A stretch of DNA of 64,000 nt from an uncultured Bacteroidales bacterium (GCA_902792895.1 CADBBK010000014.1:56970-120969); one strand, 5' to 3'; positions 33,316 to 43,655 are shown, counted from the first letter of the stretch. The notes: generated from the letters alone by a model not told the origin. Made by a program: numbers and translations.

Positions 33316-34983
33316 ATGAATCATCAGAAAAAAGTCATTATCTATCAGTTGATGCCCCGATGGTACACCAACTGCAACGATCATTGTGTCAAGAACGGTA
33401 GCATCAGGCAGAACGGCTGCGGTAAGTTCAATGAGATTGACCTGACTAAACTGCGGTCCATCAAGTCAATGGGTGTTACCCACGTGTGGTACACGGGCAT
33501 CATCGAGCATGCCACGGCCACCAACTATTCCCGCCAGGGCATCAAACCGTGCAATCCCCATGTGGTGAAAGGCAAAGCGGGGTCACCCTATGCCATCCGC
33601 GACTACTACGACGTGTGCCCCGATATGGCAATGAAAGTAAAGGACCGCATGGCGGAGTTTGAGGCGCTGATTGACCGCACCCACCGCGCTGGTCTCAAGG
33701 TCATCATCGACTTCGTGCCCAACCATGTGGCACGCGAATACGCAAGCGACGCAAAAAACGCAAAAATAAAAGATCTGGGTGAGGGCGACAACCAAGAGAA
33801 ATTCTTTGACCCGCAGAACAATTTCTATTATCTCACAGGGCAGCGTTTCGCACCGAGGGATGTGGATTTGGGACAAGGCGACGATGCCTATGACGAATAT
33901 CCTGCCCGCGCAACAGGCAACGACTGCTATAGTGCGTCGCCGAGCCGCAACGACTGGTATGAAACCGTGAAACTCAACTACGGCATTGACCCGTGGAACG
34001 GCAGCACCCACTTCGACCCTGTGCCATCGACCTGGACGCGCATGCTCGACATCCTGCAGTTCTGGGCTGACAAGGGCATTGACGGGTTCCGCTGCGACAT
34101 GGCGCACATGGTGCCGGTAGCATTCTGGCAGTGGGCTATCAGACAAGTCAAATCGTCCCACCCCGGCATCTGCTTTATTGCCGAGATCTATGACGTGGGG
34201 CTTTATCATAGTTATGTGTACGAGGGTGGCTTTGACTACCTGTATGACAAAGTGACGCTCTACGACACGCTGATGGGCATCCTGCGGAACGGTTGGCCGG
34301 CAAGTGAACTGACGCGTTGCTGGCAGACCGTCGAATTTATCGCGGGGCACACCCTCAATTTCCTTGAGAATCACGATGAGCCGCGCCTGGCATCGCCCTT
34401 GTGGTACGGTGACGCTTTCAAAGCACTGCCCGCACTGGTGGTGAGCGCCACGATGACATCGGGGCCGTTTATGTTCTATGCCGGGCAAGAGTTGGGTGAG
34501 CCAGCCACTGATGCCGAGGGGTATAGCGGTTTAGACGGCCGCACGACCATATTCGACTACTGGAGCGTGCCCTCGTTGCGCCGCTGGCACCAAGGAAAAC
34601 CGACCAGCGACGAGCGCCGCCTGCGTGCGCTGTACCGCAAGATCCTGCGACTCGCTGCAAGCGAGCCGACGCTGGCCCAAGGGCAGTTCTATGACCTGAT
34701 GTATGTCAACCAGGACACGCTCGACACGAGGTATCACTACGCCTACCTGCGCCACTGCGACGGCCAGATGACGCTGGTGGTGGCCAACTTCGGTGACCAC
34801 GAAGCCGATATCAACGTACTCGTTCCCCAGCATGCCCTCGACTGTGCAAAGCTGCCTCATGGCACCTATCGCTGCCATCAGCACCTCACAGGAGCTGAGA
34901 CCGAGGTCAAATTGTCGGCCGATACCACCCTACCCGTCCACGTGGCCCCGCACAACGCCGTTATCCTCACCATCAATTGTTAG
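33316..34983 (+). CDS. GH13 alpha-amylase-family glycosidase (cytoplasmic)
   Basis: 555 residues, no signal peptide. The family hydrolyses or transfers alpha-glucosidic bonds. The four GH13 regions are present: DFVPNHVA (about 132-139), GIDGFRCDMAHMVP with nucleophile Asp261, FIAEIYD with acid/base Glu290, and FLENHDEPR with Asp354. A C-terminal beta domain ends the protein. Maltodextrin or trehalose-related activity cannot be told apart by eye. Residues about 142-153 (YASDAKNAKIKD) are encoded by an A-rich ACGCAAAAA repeat unlike the GC-rich surroundings and lie just after region I, so they look like an in-frame insertion. It is followed by TTAG/CTAA repeats. Confidence 0.9.
   Translation: MNHQKKVIIYQLMPRWYTNCNDHCVKNGSIRQNGCGKFNEIDLTKLRSIKSMGVTHVWYTGIIEHATATNYSRQGIKPCNPHVVKGKAGSPYAIRDYYDVCPDMAMKVKDRMAEFEALIDRTHRAGLKVIIDFVPNHVAREYASDAKNAKIKDLGEGDNQEKFFDPQNNFYYLTGQRFAPRDVDLGQGDDAYDEYPARATGNDCYSASPSRNDWYETVKLNYGIDPWNGSTHFDPVPSTWTRMLDILQFWADKGIDGFRCDMAHMVPVAFWQWAIRQVKSSHPGICFIAEIYDVGLYHSYVYEGGFDYLYDKVTLYDTLMGILRNGWPASELTRCWQTVEFIAGHTLNFLENHDEPRLASPLWYGDAFKALPALVVSATMTSGPFMFYAGQELGEPATDAEGYSGLDGRTTIFDYWSVPSLRRWHQGKPTSDERRLRALYRKILRLAASEPTLAQGQFYDLMYVNQDTLDTRYHYAYLRHCDGQMTLVVANFGDHEADINVLVPQHALDCAKLPHGTYRCHQHLTGAETEVKLSADTTLPVHVAPHNAVILTINC
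33741..33770 (+). repeat. ACGCAAAAA-type repeat inside the GH13 coding sequence
   Basis: CGCAAGCGACGCAAAAAACG and the following CAAAAATAAA resemble the hairpin arm at 23861-23877 (shared word ACGCAAAAAACG). The frame is kept. Confidence 0.5.
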
Positions 34984-35036
34984 TGAGGGGTTAGGGCTTT
35001 TTTCAGCCTAATGGACTAAAGTCTAAGGGCTAAAAC
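34984..35036 (+). repeat. TTAG/CTAA spacer after the GH13 gene
   Basis: After the stop TAG come GGGGTTAGGGCTTTTTTCAG and CCTAATGGACTAAAGTCTAA, then GGGCTAAAAC. TTAG units precede CTAA units, and TTAGGGCT can pair with AGCCTAA to form a small T-loop hairpin. Confidence 0.6.
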
Positions 35037-35111
35037 TGCTGAATTCTAGCAATGATAAAAATATTTTTTTTTATTATTGAAAAACGTAGGTGCAGAATGG
35101 GGATAATTGTT

Positions 35112-35119
35112 TACCTTTG
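35112..35119 (+). promoter_or_regulatory. -7 box TACCTTTG for prs
   Basis: TAnnTTTG match 40 nt before the ATG at 35159. Confidence 0.6.
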
Positions 35120-35158
35120 CACTAAATCTTCTAAACTATAAAATAAAGGTATTCTGTT

Positions 35159-36094
35159 ATGGCTGAAATGAAAGTGTTCTCGGGCACAAATTCACGTTAT
35201 GTGGCCTTGAAAATTGCTAAACAACTGGGTGTAGAACTGGGTAAAATCAACATCTCGCACTTTGCCGACGGCGAGTTTGAGGTGTGCTATGAGGAGCCTG
35301 TGCGCGGTGCCGAGATCTATCTCGTACAGTCCACGTTCAAGGCAAGTGAGAACCTGATGGAGTTGCTGCTGATGATTGATGCCGCCAAGCGCGCATCAGC
35401 CCAGTCGGTCATCGCCGTCATTCCCTACTTCGGATGGGCACGCCAGGACCGCAAGGACAAGCCCCGTGTGTCGATTGCCGCCAAACTGGTCACCAACCTG
35501 CTGATTGCCGCTGGCATCGACCGCCTGATCACAATGGACCTGCATGCCGACCAGATCCAGGGCTTCTTTGACATTCCCGTCGACCACCTGTATGCCTCCA
35601 CGATGTTTGTCCCCGACATCGCCTCGCTGAATCTCGAGAACATGGTTATCGCTTCGCCCGACGTAGGCGGTGCCAAGCGTGCCAACTCCTATGCCAAATA
35701 CTTCAATGCCCCGCTCGTACTGTGCCACAAACACCGCCAGCAAGCCAATGTGGTCGAGAGCATGACCATCATCGGTGACGTGAAAGACAAGGACGTCATC
35801 CTCATCGATGACATGGTGGACACCGCAGGCACCATCTGCAAGGCTGCATCGCTGATGAAAGATAACGGAGCCCGCAGCGTGCGCGCCTACATCTCCCATG
35901 CCGTGATGAGCGACCCTGCCAGCGAACGGGTGATGGCCAGCGGCCTTGATGAGCTTGTCATTAGCGACAGTATACCATTTGACACCGACCGCTGTCCCAA
36001 GGTGAGGGTACTGAGCATCGACAAGATGTTTGCCCACGCCATCAAGCATGTCAACATCAAGAAGTCAATCAACGACCTCTTCCTGTTCAAATAA
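35159..36094 (+). CDS. prs: Ribose-phosphate pyrophosphokinase
   Basis: 311 residues, the class I length. It makes PRPP from ribose-5-phosphate and ATP for purine, pyrimidine, His, Trp and NAD synthesis. Family motifs: GTNSRYVALKIAKQLGVELG, YFGWARQDRKDKPRVSIAAKL (flexible-loop region), MDLHADQIQGFFDIPVDHLYA and the PRPP-binding DVILIDDMVDTAGTICKAA. It has its own promoter and a stem-loop terminator (36125-36161). Confidence 0.96.
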   Translation: MAEMKVFSGTNSRYVALKIAKQLGVELGKINISHFADGEFEVCYEEPVRGAEIYLVQSTFKASENLMELLLMIDAAKRASAQSVIAVIPYFGWARQDRKDKPRVSIAAKLVTNLLIAAGIDRLITMDLHADQIQGFFDIPVDHLYASTMFVPDIASLNLENMVIASPDVGGAKRANSYAKYFNAPLVLCHKHRQQANVVESMTIIGDVKDKDVILIDDMVDTAGTICKAASLMKDNGARSVRAYISHAVMSDPASERVMASGLDELVISDSIPFDTDRCPKVRVLSIDKMFAHAIKHVNIKKSINDLFLFK

Positions 36095-36124
36095 CGGCTG
36101 ACCGAACAAGCCGGACTAATTAGC

Positions 36125-36161
36125 CAAATGGACTGATCACATGATCGGTCCATTTGATTTT
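36125..36161 (+). terminator. Terminator after prs
   Basis: Arms CAAATGGACTGATCA and TGATCGGTCCATTTG (one T-G pair), 2-nt loop, followed by ATTTTTAT. Confidence 0.85.
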
Positions 36162-36236
36162 TATATGTCTGCATCTACTATTCACCTATCCATATAGTTA
36201 AGTTATTATCAGATTATAGTTTTTACACATTTTTTA

Positions 36237-36268
36237 TTTGTTGTTTACATTTATTTTGATTATCTTTG
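36237..36268 (+). promoter_or_regulatory. Complete -33/-7 promoter of the propeller/amidase operon
   Basis: TTTG (36237-36240), 20 nt, TATCTTTG (36261-36268); the leader to ATG 36347 is about 75 nt. Confidence 0.75.
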
Positions 36269-36346
36269 CTGCACTCAAGCACTGAAGATCATTAAATTCA
36301 ATAGTATCTATTTTCAATTTGTTTAACTTTAAACCATTCAACCATC

Positions 36347-37243
36347 ATGATGAGAAAACTTCTATTCCTATTGGCGTTGGGTTTCTCGATGAGCGCAATG
36401 GGTCAGGTGCTGAATGTGACCTCGATCAAAAAGGTCAATCTGCCTGACAAAGCTGCAGTGGCGGCAATCAGCCCACAGGGCGACTACCTGCTGCTGACCA
36501 GCTCTACCAACCAGGGCCTCACCAAGTTTGACCTGACCAGCGGGCAGACTCAAGTGCTCAGCACGGCCATGAGCGCCGGCCACAACGTGAAGATCTCTCC
36601 CGACGGACAGACCATTGTCTATCGTGAAGGGTCACTGAACGACAAGCACCTGCGCATGTCATCGCTCAAGAGCGTGAACATCGCCACTGGCGAGAGCCAG
36701 ATGCTCGTCAAGCCCACCCGCGATCTGCAGGGCTATGCTGTTGATGCCACCAGTGCGGTTGCCGTCAACAAGGGCAAGTACAACAAGAAGGCCATCGGCA
36801 ATGCCAAGGCCCAGAACGTACCCGTGCTCTCGATCAACAAAGGCCAGTTGATGATCACCATCAACGGCAAGACTCGCAAACTTTCGCCCAACGGCGAACA
36901 GTTCAGCTACATGTGGGCTTCACTGTCACCCGACGGCACCAAGGTGCTGTACTATCAGGCTGCCCATGGCACCTACGTCTGCAACCTGGACGGCACCAAT
37001 GTCCGCAAAGTCGGCAAGATGCGCGCTCCGGTATGGTATGACGACAACACTATCGTGGGCATGATGGACCTGGACGACGGAGAGTACATCTACGCATCAA
37101 CCATCGTAGCCGCCACGCTCGACGGCACCACTCAGGTGCTCACCGGCGATGACACCATCGCCATGTATCCCCATGCTGCCGACGGCAAGATCGCCTTCAG
37201 CACTCCCGCCGGAGAAGCTTATATTATTAACGTAACCAAATGA
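36347..37243 (+). CDS. Secreted TolB/WD40-like beta-propeller protein
   Basis: 298 residues with a signal peptide (about 1-20, FSMSAMGQ). Repeated blade motifs include AAISPQGDYLLLTS, KISPDGQTIVYRE, SLSPDGTKVLYY and a following DGTNVRKVGKM, typical of TolB/PD40 propellers. There is no catalytic motif. The stop overlaps the start of the amidase gene (ATGA), so the two are translationally coupled and probably act together in the envelope, perhaps as a partner or regulator of peptidoglycan hydrolysis. Confidence 0.8.
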   Translation: MMRKLLFLLALGFSMSAMGQVLNVTSIKKVNLPDKAAVAAISPQGDYLLLTSSTNQGLTKFDLTSGQTQVLSTAMSAGHNVKISPDGQTIVYREGSLNDKHLRMSSLKSVNIATGESQMLVKPTRDLQGYAVDATSAVAVNKGKYNKKAIGNAKAQNVPVLSINKGQLMITINGKTRKLSPNGEQFSYMWASLSPDGTKVLYYQAAHGTYVCNLDGTNVRKVGKMRAPVWYDDNTIVGMMDLDDGEYIYASTIVAATLDGTTQVLTGDDTIAMYPHAADGKIAFSTPAGEAYIINVTK

Positions 37244-40200
37244 TGACCGCTATGAAAAAGATTTTATTACTTGCCGTAGCCGCCATCATGGCAGCAGGCA
37301 TAATGCAGGCTAAGACAGCCGACGAGATACGCATCTACTTGAATCCCGGTCACGGCAGTTGGGGACCCAATGACCGCCCCATGGCGACCATCCCCTATCC
37401 CATGCTGCCCGAAACGGGACGTCCCGACACCAACGGCTTCTATGAGTCGAACACCAACCTGTGGAAGTCGATCCAAACACGTGCCACCCTCATCAAGATG
37501 GGTGTGAAACCCGAGAACATCACCATGTCGAGGTGGTTCAACGGCCCGTACCCCTATGTACAGGGAGCTCCCGATGCCGAAATCTACAACCGTCCCTTGT
37601 CAGAGATCTGTGAGGAAGTAGAGGTGGGCAATTATGACATGTTCCTGTCACATCACTCCAATGCCTTGACCGATGGCTCGTCCACCAATTATCCGCTCAT
37701 GCTATATCGTGGTAATGACGGAGCAGGTGGCGACTTTGCCCCTGGCAGCCGCGACATGGCATCGACCTGCTGGCCGCTGTTCTACACCAACGAGATTGAC
37801 CCGATGACCAGCTACAGTCCCACAAATCCCAACATCCGTGGTGACATCAGCTTCTACGGCAGTTCGTCAACCCGAGTTGACCCCGTGACAGGTATCGCTT
37901 ATACCGGCTATCTGGGTGTGCTCAAGCATGGCGCCCCGGGTTTCCTGGTTGAAGGCTATTTCCACACTTATCAGCCTGCACGTCACCGTGCCCTGAACAT
38001 GGATTACTGCCACCAGGAGGGTATCCGCATCGCTCGCGGTATTGGCCAGTACTTCGGCCTCAATCCCGAGAACAAAGGATACATCATGGGCTCGGTGAAG
38101 AACGTTCAGGAAAGCTTGGTTGACAACCTGTACAAGTTCAATGCAGGAACAATGGACCAGTTTGCTCCCATCAATGGAGCGGTAGTCATCCTGTACAAGA
38201 ACGGCCAGGAAGTTGCACGCTACACCACCGACCAGAACTATAACGGTGTATTTGTGTTCGAGAACCTGGATCCAGGCACCTACACCATAGCTGTAGAGGC
38301 CGAGGGCTTCAAACCTCTGGGCGAATACACGGATCAAACCGTTGACACTCAGTGGCAGGAGCTCATCAACAAGGCTGCTGGCAACATCGTTGTCGAAGCC
38401 AACAAGACGACCTATGTCGTTCCCCTGATCGAGGCAGCAGACTATGAGGCTCCTGAAGACCTGTACGAGAACTATCCCGAGCCTGAGCTGCCCGGTTATG
38501 TGACCGCACCCACAAAGCTCGAACTCACCCGTGACGAGGGCACCGAATACGACTTTGACGGCACCATCAAGCGCATGATCGTGCGTGGTGACAGCACTGT
38601 TGTGCTGACCAATGCCGAGGACGGCACGCCCCACGTTTACCTGATCAACAATGAAGACAAGGTGATTGTCAAGGAACTGAGCATTGTCAATGTTGCTCCA
38701 GTAGAGCCCAACAATGCAGGATTCTACAGCCGCCTGAATGATATCGCCTTCACCGCCGATGGCCAGCTCGTGGGTATCAACTGCGTTCAGACCCAGTTCG
38801 GCGCCGATCAAGTGAATGCCGGATTTGAGCGCGGCACCCTGCGCTTGTACAAGTGGGAAGACTTTGACAGCGATCCCATTCAATGGGTAACCACCCAGAG
38901 CTCTGCCAACTTCTACTACTATCGTGCACAGTCTCTCACCATTGATGGCGACTCCAAGAACTGCACGGTGAACATCATCGGTACCAATGACGCTACCAGC
39001 AGCGCCGGCGGTATGAGATTCCTCAAGCTGATCATTTCCAATGGCCAGATTGCCAGCACGATTTATACCGAGAAGACCATCAGCGCATCCAGCAACTTCA
39101 CCAAGTCGAAGATTGGCGTGCCGCAGATCGTTCTGTCGCCGCGCAACGACGACCAGGTAATGCTCGATGGTGAGAACACCCTGATCATGGAGGTTGATCC
39201 CGCTGATGCCAACGGCACCGATAGCCAGGTGGTTGGACGCTTCACCAGTGATGAGGCCGACGTTCCCGTCAAGGGTACCTCTTTCTTCAAGTATGCCCAG
39301 CACCAGTTTATGGTAACGCCCTATGCCGCACCGTTGAGAGAAGATGGTGTTAACGTAGGTGGTATCAAGTTGTATGACATCACCGCAGGTCTTGATCAGG
39401 CCGCTCTGGTGGCAACGACCAACACCGACCTTGACCCGCTCGCTTGCCAGTTCATGTCAACGGGTGCCAACGTCAAGGGCGAGGACATCTATCTGTACCT
39501 GATGCAGGACAACAAGATGACTAAGTGGCAGGCCAATGCCAATGCTCAGCCCGCGGTCAAGGGTATCTACGCCTATGGCCTGAAGATGGAGGGCGACCAG
39601 TTTACATTCAATGTTAATGACGCCGCCAACAATGCCTACATCACGTTCTATGACGGTCAGGGCAACGCAGTGGCTACAGTCAATGTTCCCAACGTTCATG
39701 AGGGTGAAAACACTGTAACCATCAATGTCAGTGAGCTCGAGGGCGTACAGCCTGGCAGCACTCTGACTTGGGCTGTAACAGTAGCGGGTGATCCCATCAC
39801 CACCATCCAGCGCATCAACGCCGCAGGTCCGACCTACACAGGCCAACTGTTTGTGGCTGTTGACAAGTCGCCGATGAGTCCCAAGATGGGTACCATCTAT
39901 GCTGGCCACCGTCCCAGCAGTGCCAGTGCCAGCAATGGTGTATACGTCTATGATGCTCAGGGTGTTCGCGAGAGCAGCACGCTGTATCGCGGTGGCCACG
40001 AGTGGCGCAGCAACTACCGCATGGCGGTTGATGCCCAGGGCAAGCTCTATGTTCCTGATTGGGGTGATCCCACCTCGGGCATTTACATCGCCGATCCTGA
40101 GAACCTCTCCGGCACCTGGACCGAGTTCTTCATCGGTACCCGCAACAGTGACGGTCTGATTTCCAACAACGGTGTAAATGTTGGCTCTTCGACGCCTGGC

Positions 40201-41004
40201 GTAGGCATCGGTGGCAGTGGTGCCGACACCAAGCTATATGTATATCTTGAGGACTTCGGCAACGGTGTTGGTGTTTACAACATCGGTCAGCCCGACGGCA
40301 GCGTTGTTGATACTTGGAGCACGGCTCCCAGCCAGTATTACAACGTGAACAGCCTTGAGATCAACGGTAATGGTAATGTTGTTGCCGACGGTCAAGGTCG
40401 CGGTGTATGGGTAGCACAGTATCGTAGCGCCGGCCAGAACAACGCTAGTGTTCCCTCGCTCATCTTTGTTGATAATGAGGGCAACGTAACGTTCAACTCG
40501 GGCCGTGCACCCTACTTCGAGATGCTCAATGGTAGTGAACGTGCCGGCTTTGCCATCAACGACGCTTGCGACATGCTTGTCATGAACGATGGTAGCGGAG
40601 TATTGCAGTTCTTCGACCTGACTTGGGACGGCAGCACGCCCGACATCACGCCCAAGTACTCGTACAAGGCTGATGCCCGCAACAGTAGTGGTTCCATCTT
40701 CCAGATGGCATTTGACTATGCCGGTAACCTGGTTTGCTCCGGTAGCAATATCGGTATGTACTCGATGCCGACCGATGAGAACGTTCACACCACTCCTGCA
40801 ATGGGCGTAATCAATGTTCCCAGTGCCGGCAATGACGTGAACTGCGATGGCGAAACCGATATCGCTGACGTTTCCACCCTCATCGACTACCTGTTGGGAT
40901 ATGATCCTCAACCAATCAACCTGAGTGCAGCCGACATTGACACTGATGGTGAAGTAAGCATCGCTGACGTATCGGCATTGATTGACTTATTGCTTAACCA
41001 GTAA
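37240..41004 (+). CDS. Large secreted N-acetylmuramoyl-L-alanine amidase with propeller-like region and dockerin-like module
   Basis: 1254 residues. Signal peptide; amidase_3-type catalytic domain to about residue 275. Putative Zn ligands are His38 (YLNPGHG), Glu69 (FYESNTNLW) and His139 (LSHHSNA), and the catalytic Glu238 lies in FLVEGYFH. Residues about 300-360 resemble a carboxypeptidase-regulatory-like beta domain (NGAVVILYKNGQEVARY). Two long beta-rich, propeller-like regions follow. Residues about 1195-1254 are dockerin-like (DVNCDGETDIADVSTLIDY, DIDTDGEVSIADVSALIDL). It likely cleaves peptidoglycan amide bonds at the cell surface. ATG 37252 (MKKILLLAV) is an alternative start. Translation is coupled to the upstream propeller gene. 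Confidence 0.85.
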   Translation: MMTAMKKILLLAVAAIMAAGIMQAKTADEIRIYLNPGHGSWGPNDRPMATIPYPMLPETGRPDTNGFYESNTNLWKSIQTRATLIKMGVKPENITMSRWFNGPYPYVQGAPDAEIYNRPLSEICEEVEVGNYDMFLSHHSNALTDGSSTNYPLMLYRGNDGAGGDFAPGSRDMASTCWPLFYTNEIDPMTSYSPTNPNIRGDISFYGSSSTRVDPVTGIAYTGYLGVLKHGAPGFLVEGYFHTYQPARHRALNMDYCHQEGIRIARGIGQYFGLNPENKGYIMGSVKNVQESLVDNLYKFNAGTMDQFAPINGAVVILYKNGQEVARYTTDQNYNGVFVFENLDPGTYTIAVEAEGFKPLGEYTDQTVDTQWQELINKAAGNIVVEANKTTYVVPLIEAADYEAPEDLYENYPEPELPGYVTAPTKLELTRDEGTEYDFDGTIKRMIVRGDSTVVLTNAEDGTPHVYLINNEDKVIVKELSIVNVAPVEPNNAGFYSRLNDIAFTADGQLVGINCVQTQFGADQVNAGFERGTLRLYKWEDFDSDPIQWVTTQSSANFYYYRAQSLTIDGDSKNCTVNIIGTNDATSSAGGMRFLKLIISNGQIASTIYTEKTISASSNFTKSKIGVPQIVLSPRNDDQVMLDGENTLIMEVDPADANGTDSQVVGRFTSDEADVPVKGTSFFKYAQHQFMVTPYAAPLREDGVNVGGIKLYDITAGLDQAALVATTNTDLDPLACQFMSTGANVKGEDIYLYLMQDNKMTKWQANANAQPAVKGIYAYGLKMEGDQFTFNVNDAANNAYITFYDGQGNAVATVNVPNVHEGENTVTINVSELEGVQPGSTLTWAVTVAGDPITTIQRINAAGPTYTGQLFVAVDKSPMSPKMGTIYAGHRPSSASASNGVYVYDAQGVRESSTLYRGGHEWRSNYRMAVDAQGKLYVPDWGDPTSGIYIADPENLSGTWTEFFIGTRNSDGLISNNGVNVGSSTPGVGIGGSGADTKLYVYLEDFGNGVGVYNIGQPDGSVVDTWSTAPSQYYNVNSLEINGNGNVVADGQGRGVWVAQYRSAGQNNASVPSLIFVDNEGNVTFNSGRAPYFEMLNGSERAGFAINDACDMLVMNDGSGVLQFFDLTWDGSTPDITPKYSYKADARNSSGSIFQMAFDYAGNLVCSGSNIGMYSMPTDENVHTTPAMGVINVPSAGNDVNCDGETDIADVSTLIDYLLGYDPQPINLSAADIDTDGEVSIADVSALIDLLLNQ

Positions 41005-41038
41005 TCGTCGACAGTAGTCAAGTTGACTAATCATCTAT

Positions 41039-41081
41039 ACGAGCGGCCCGCACAAAACGGGTCGCTCGTTGTGTTATTTTT
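41039..41081 (+). terminator. Terminator after the amidase gene
   Basis: Arms ACGAGCGGCCCG and CGGGTCGCTCGT (one G-T pair), loop CACAAAA, then GTGTTATTTTTC. Confidence 0.85.
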
Positions 41082-41126
41082 CTATAAATAGATGTCTGCC
41101 CTTAGCTGCAATTCAACGGTTTTTTG

Positions 41127-41134
41127 TACCTTTG
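41127..41134 (+). promoter_or_regulatory. -7 box TACCTTTG for lon
   Basis: TAnnTTTG match 50 nt before the ATG at 41184. No heat-shock-type inverted repeat is seen nearby. Confidence 0.55.
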
Positions 41135-41183
41135 GCACTCAATTTGCGTTGATATCATTTAAATTCAACCCATCAAAACGAAT

Positions 41184-43628
41184 ATGATAGATTTTCTAGA
41201 CAATATAGATGCCGAAATGAGCGATGGCGGTGCCCGTGTCGTCCCGATTATTACCGAGATTCACGAGGTGACCGATAACACTGACATTCAGGATGATAAG
41301 GCCGACGATATCCCCATCTTGCCGTTGCGCAACATGGTGCTTTTCCCCTCGATGACCATGCCTGTGTCGGTGGGTCGCGAGAAGTCCATGAAGCTGATCA
41401 GGGATGCAGAGGAAAGTCACTGCTCGGTGGCCGTTTTCTGCCAGTTTGACAGTCATGTCGAGGATCCGTCAGAGAAAGACCTGTACCGCCACGGCACCAT
41501 TGCCACTATCGTCAAGGTGCTGGAGTTGCCCGATGGCTCGACCAACGTGATCCTGCAGGGCCGCTCGGCCTGCCAGTTGGAACGCGTGATCCAGACATCA
41601 CCCTACATGCGTGGAGCAATCACGCTGGTCGAGGAACGCATGCCCCAGCCCCGTGACAAGGAATTTGAGGTGCTGATGCAGTCCATTGCCGAGGTCACCC
41701 TGCGCATGCTGCGCAACATGGGCCAGAACGGCCGCGAGTTGGCCTTTGCGATGAAGAACATCGACAACCCCATGTATCTGATGAACTTCCTGGCCACCAA
41801 TATCGCCTTTGAGCCGGAACAGAAACAGCAGATGCTGGAGGAGCGTGATCTCAAGAAACGCGCCTACCTGTTGTTTGCCTTGCTCACCCGTGAAGAGCAG
41901 TTGGTTGAGATCAAAGCCAACATCCAGTCGCGCACCCGTGAGGAGTTGTCCCAACAGCAGCGTGACCACTTCCTGCAGCAGCAGATCCGCACCATCCAAG
42001 AGGAACTGGGTACCGATATTGATGACATCGAAGAACTGCAGGAACGCGGCAGCAAGATGAAGTGGAGCGAGAGCGTCCAGAAACAGTTTGACAAGGAGCT
42101 GCGCAAGTTGGAACGCCTCAATCCGCAAACACCCGACTACTCGGTGCAGTATGCCTACCTAGACAACATGCTCAACCTGCCGTGGGACACCTACACTGAG
42201 GACAACTTCGACCTCAAGAAGGTGGAGCAGAAACTCAACGACGACCACTACGGACTGGAGAAAGTCAAGGACCGCATTCTGGAGCACCTGTCAGTGTTGA
42301 AACTGCGCGGAGACCTCAAGGCTCCCATCCTGTGCCTGTACGGTCCTCCGGGTGTGGGTAAGACATCGCTTGGTAAGTCCATTGCCGATGCCCTGCACCG
42401 CGAGTATGCCCGCATCTCGCTGGGCGGCTTGCACGATGAGGCCGAGATACGTGGCCATCGTCGCACTTACATCGGTGCCATGCCCGGCCGCATCATCGCC
42501 GCCCTGGCCAAGTGCGGCAGTAACAACCCCGTCATCGTCCTGGACGAGATTGACAAGGTGGGACAGGATTTCAAGGGCGATCCGTCCTCGGCATTGCTCG
42601 AGGTGCTCGACCCGGAGCAGAACGGCCATTTCCATGACAATTACCTGGATGTGGACTACGACTTGTCCAAGATTCTCTTTATTGCCACTGCCAACAGCCT
42701 GGCTACCGTAAGCCGTCCCTTGCTCGACCGCATGGAAGTGATTGAGATCAACGGCTATATCCCCGAGGAGAAGCTGGAAATCGCTAAGCGCCACCTGGTA
42801 CCCAAGGAACTGGAGAACAACGGCTTCAAGAAGAACGAGATCAAGTTTGGCAAGCAGGTGCTGCTCAAGATCATTGAGGACTACACCCGCGAGAGCGGTG
42901 TGCGCCAGCTGGAGAAGAAAATAGCCACCGTGCTGCGCCGCGTGGCACGCCACAAAGCCGGTGGTGATCCCTATCCCACCAACATCAAGGTGGAAAACCT
43001 GAAAGAATACCTGGGCGCACCAGACTACAGCCGCGACAAGTATGAGGGCAATGAGTTTGCCGGCGTGGTAACGGGTCTGGCATGGACCGCCGTGGGTGGC
43101 GAGATTCTGTTTGTTGAGTCATCGCTGGCCCGCGGCAAGGGCGAGAAGCTCACCCTGACCGGCAACCTGGGCGACGTGATGAAGGAATCGGCGGTGATTG
43201 CATTGCAATACTTGCGTTCCCACTGCTCGCTGCTGGGTATTGACCCCGATCTCTTCGACAAGTATAACGTGCACATCCATGTGCCCGAGGGCGCGATTCC
43301 CAAGGACGGCCCGTCGGCAGGCGTGACGATGGTGACCTCGCTGGCCTCGTCGTTCACACAGCGCAAGGTGAAGGACCACCTGGCCATGACCGGCGAAATC
43401 ACCCTGCGTGGCAAGGTGCTGCCCGTTGGTGGCATCAAGGAGAAAATCCTCGCCGCCAAGCGTGCCGGCATCAAGGACATCATCCTGTGCAAGGACAACC
43501 GCAAAGACATTGAGGAAATCAACGAGATGTACCTCAAGGGCTTGACGTTCCACTACGTCAATACCATCAAGGAAGTGCTTGACCTCGCGCTGCTGCCCGA
43601 AAAGGTAAAAGACGCCCTAGAGCTGTAA
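41184..43628 (+). CDS. lon: ATP-dependent protease Lon
   Basis: 814 residues, the normal length of LonA. It degrades damaged and regulatory proteins in the cytoplasm. Order: an extra acidic N-terminal 40 residues; LAN domain ([21 protein letters not shown] onward); coiled-coil region (about 190-320); AAA+ module with Walker [14 protein letters not shown] and Walker [12 protein letters not shown]; and the protease domain with the Ser-Lys dyad in [11 protein letters not shown] and the Lys of [14 protein letters not shown]. It stands alone between terminators. Confidence 0.97.
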   Translation: MIDFLDNIDAEMSDGGARVVPIITEIHEVTDNTDIQDDKADDIPILPLRNMVLFPSMTMPVSVGREKSMKLIRDAEESHCSVAVFCQFDSHVEDPSEKDLYRHGTIATIVKVLELPDGSTNVILQGRSACQLERVIQTSPYMRGAITLVEERMPQPRDKEFEVLMQSIAEVTLRMLRNMGQNGRELAFAMKNIDNPMYLMNFLATNIAFEPEQKQQMLEERDLKKRAYLLFALLTREEQLVEIKANIQSRTREELSQQQRDHFLQQQIRTIQEELGTDIDDIEELQERGSKMKWSESVQKQFDKELRKLERLNPQTPDYSVQYAYLDNMLNLPWDTYTEDNFDLKKVEQKLNDDHYGLEKVKDRILEHLSVLKLRGDLKAPILCLYGPPGVGKTSLGKSIADALHREYARISLGGLHDEAEIRGHRRTYIGAMPGRIIAALAKCGSNNPVIVLDEIDKVGQDFKGDPSSALLEVLDPEQNGHFHDNYLDVDYDLSKILFIATANSLATVSRPLLDRMEVIEINGYIPEEKLEIAKRHLVPKELENNGFKKNEIKFGKQVLLKIIEDYTRESGVRQLEKKIATVLRRVARHKAGGDPYPTNIKVENLKEYLGAPDYSRDKYEGNEFAGVVTGLAWTAVGGEILFVESSLARGKGEKLTLTGNLGDVMKESAVIALQYLRSHCSLLGIDPDLFDKYNVHIHVPEGAIPKDGPSAGVTMVTSLASSFTQRKVKDHLAMTGEITLRGKVLPVGGIKEKILAAKRAGIKDIILCKDNRKDIEEINEMYLKGLTFHYVNTIKEVLDLALLPEKVKDALEL

Positions 43629-43655
43629 CAATACTCAACTCCCGTTCAACAAACA

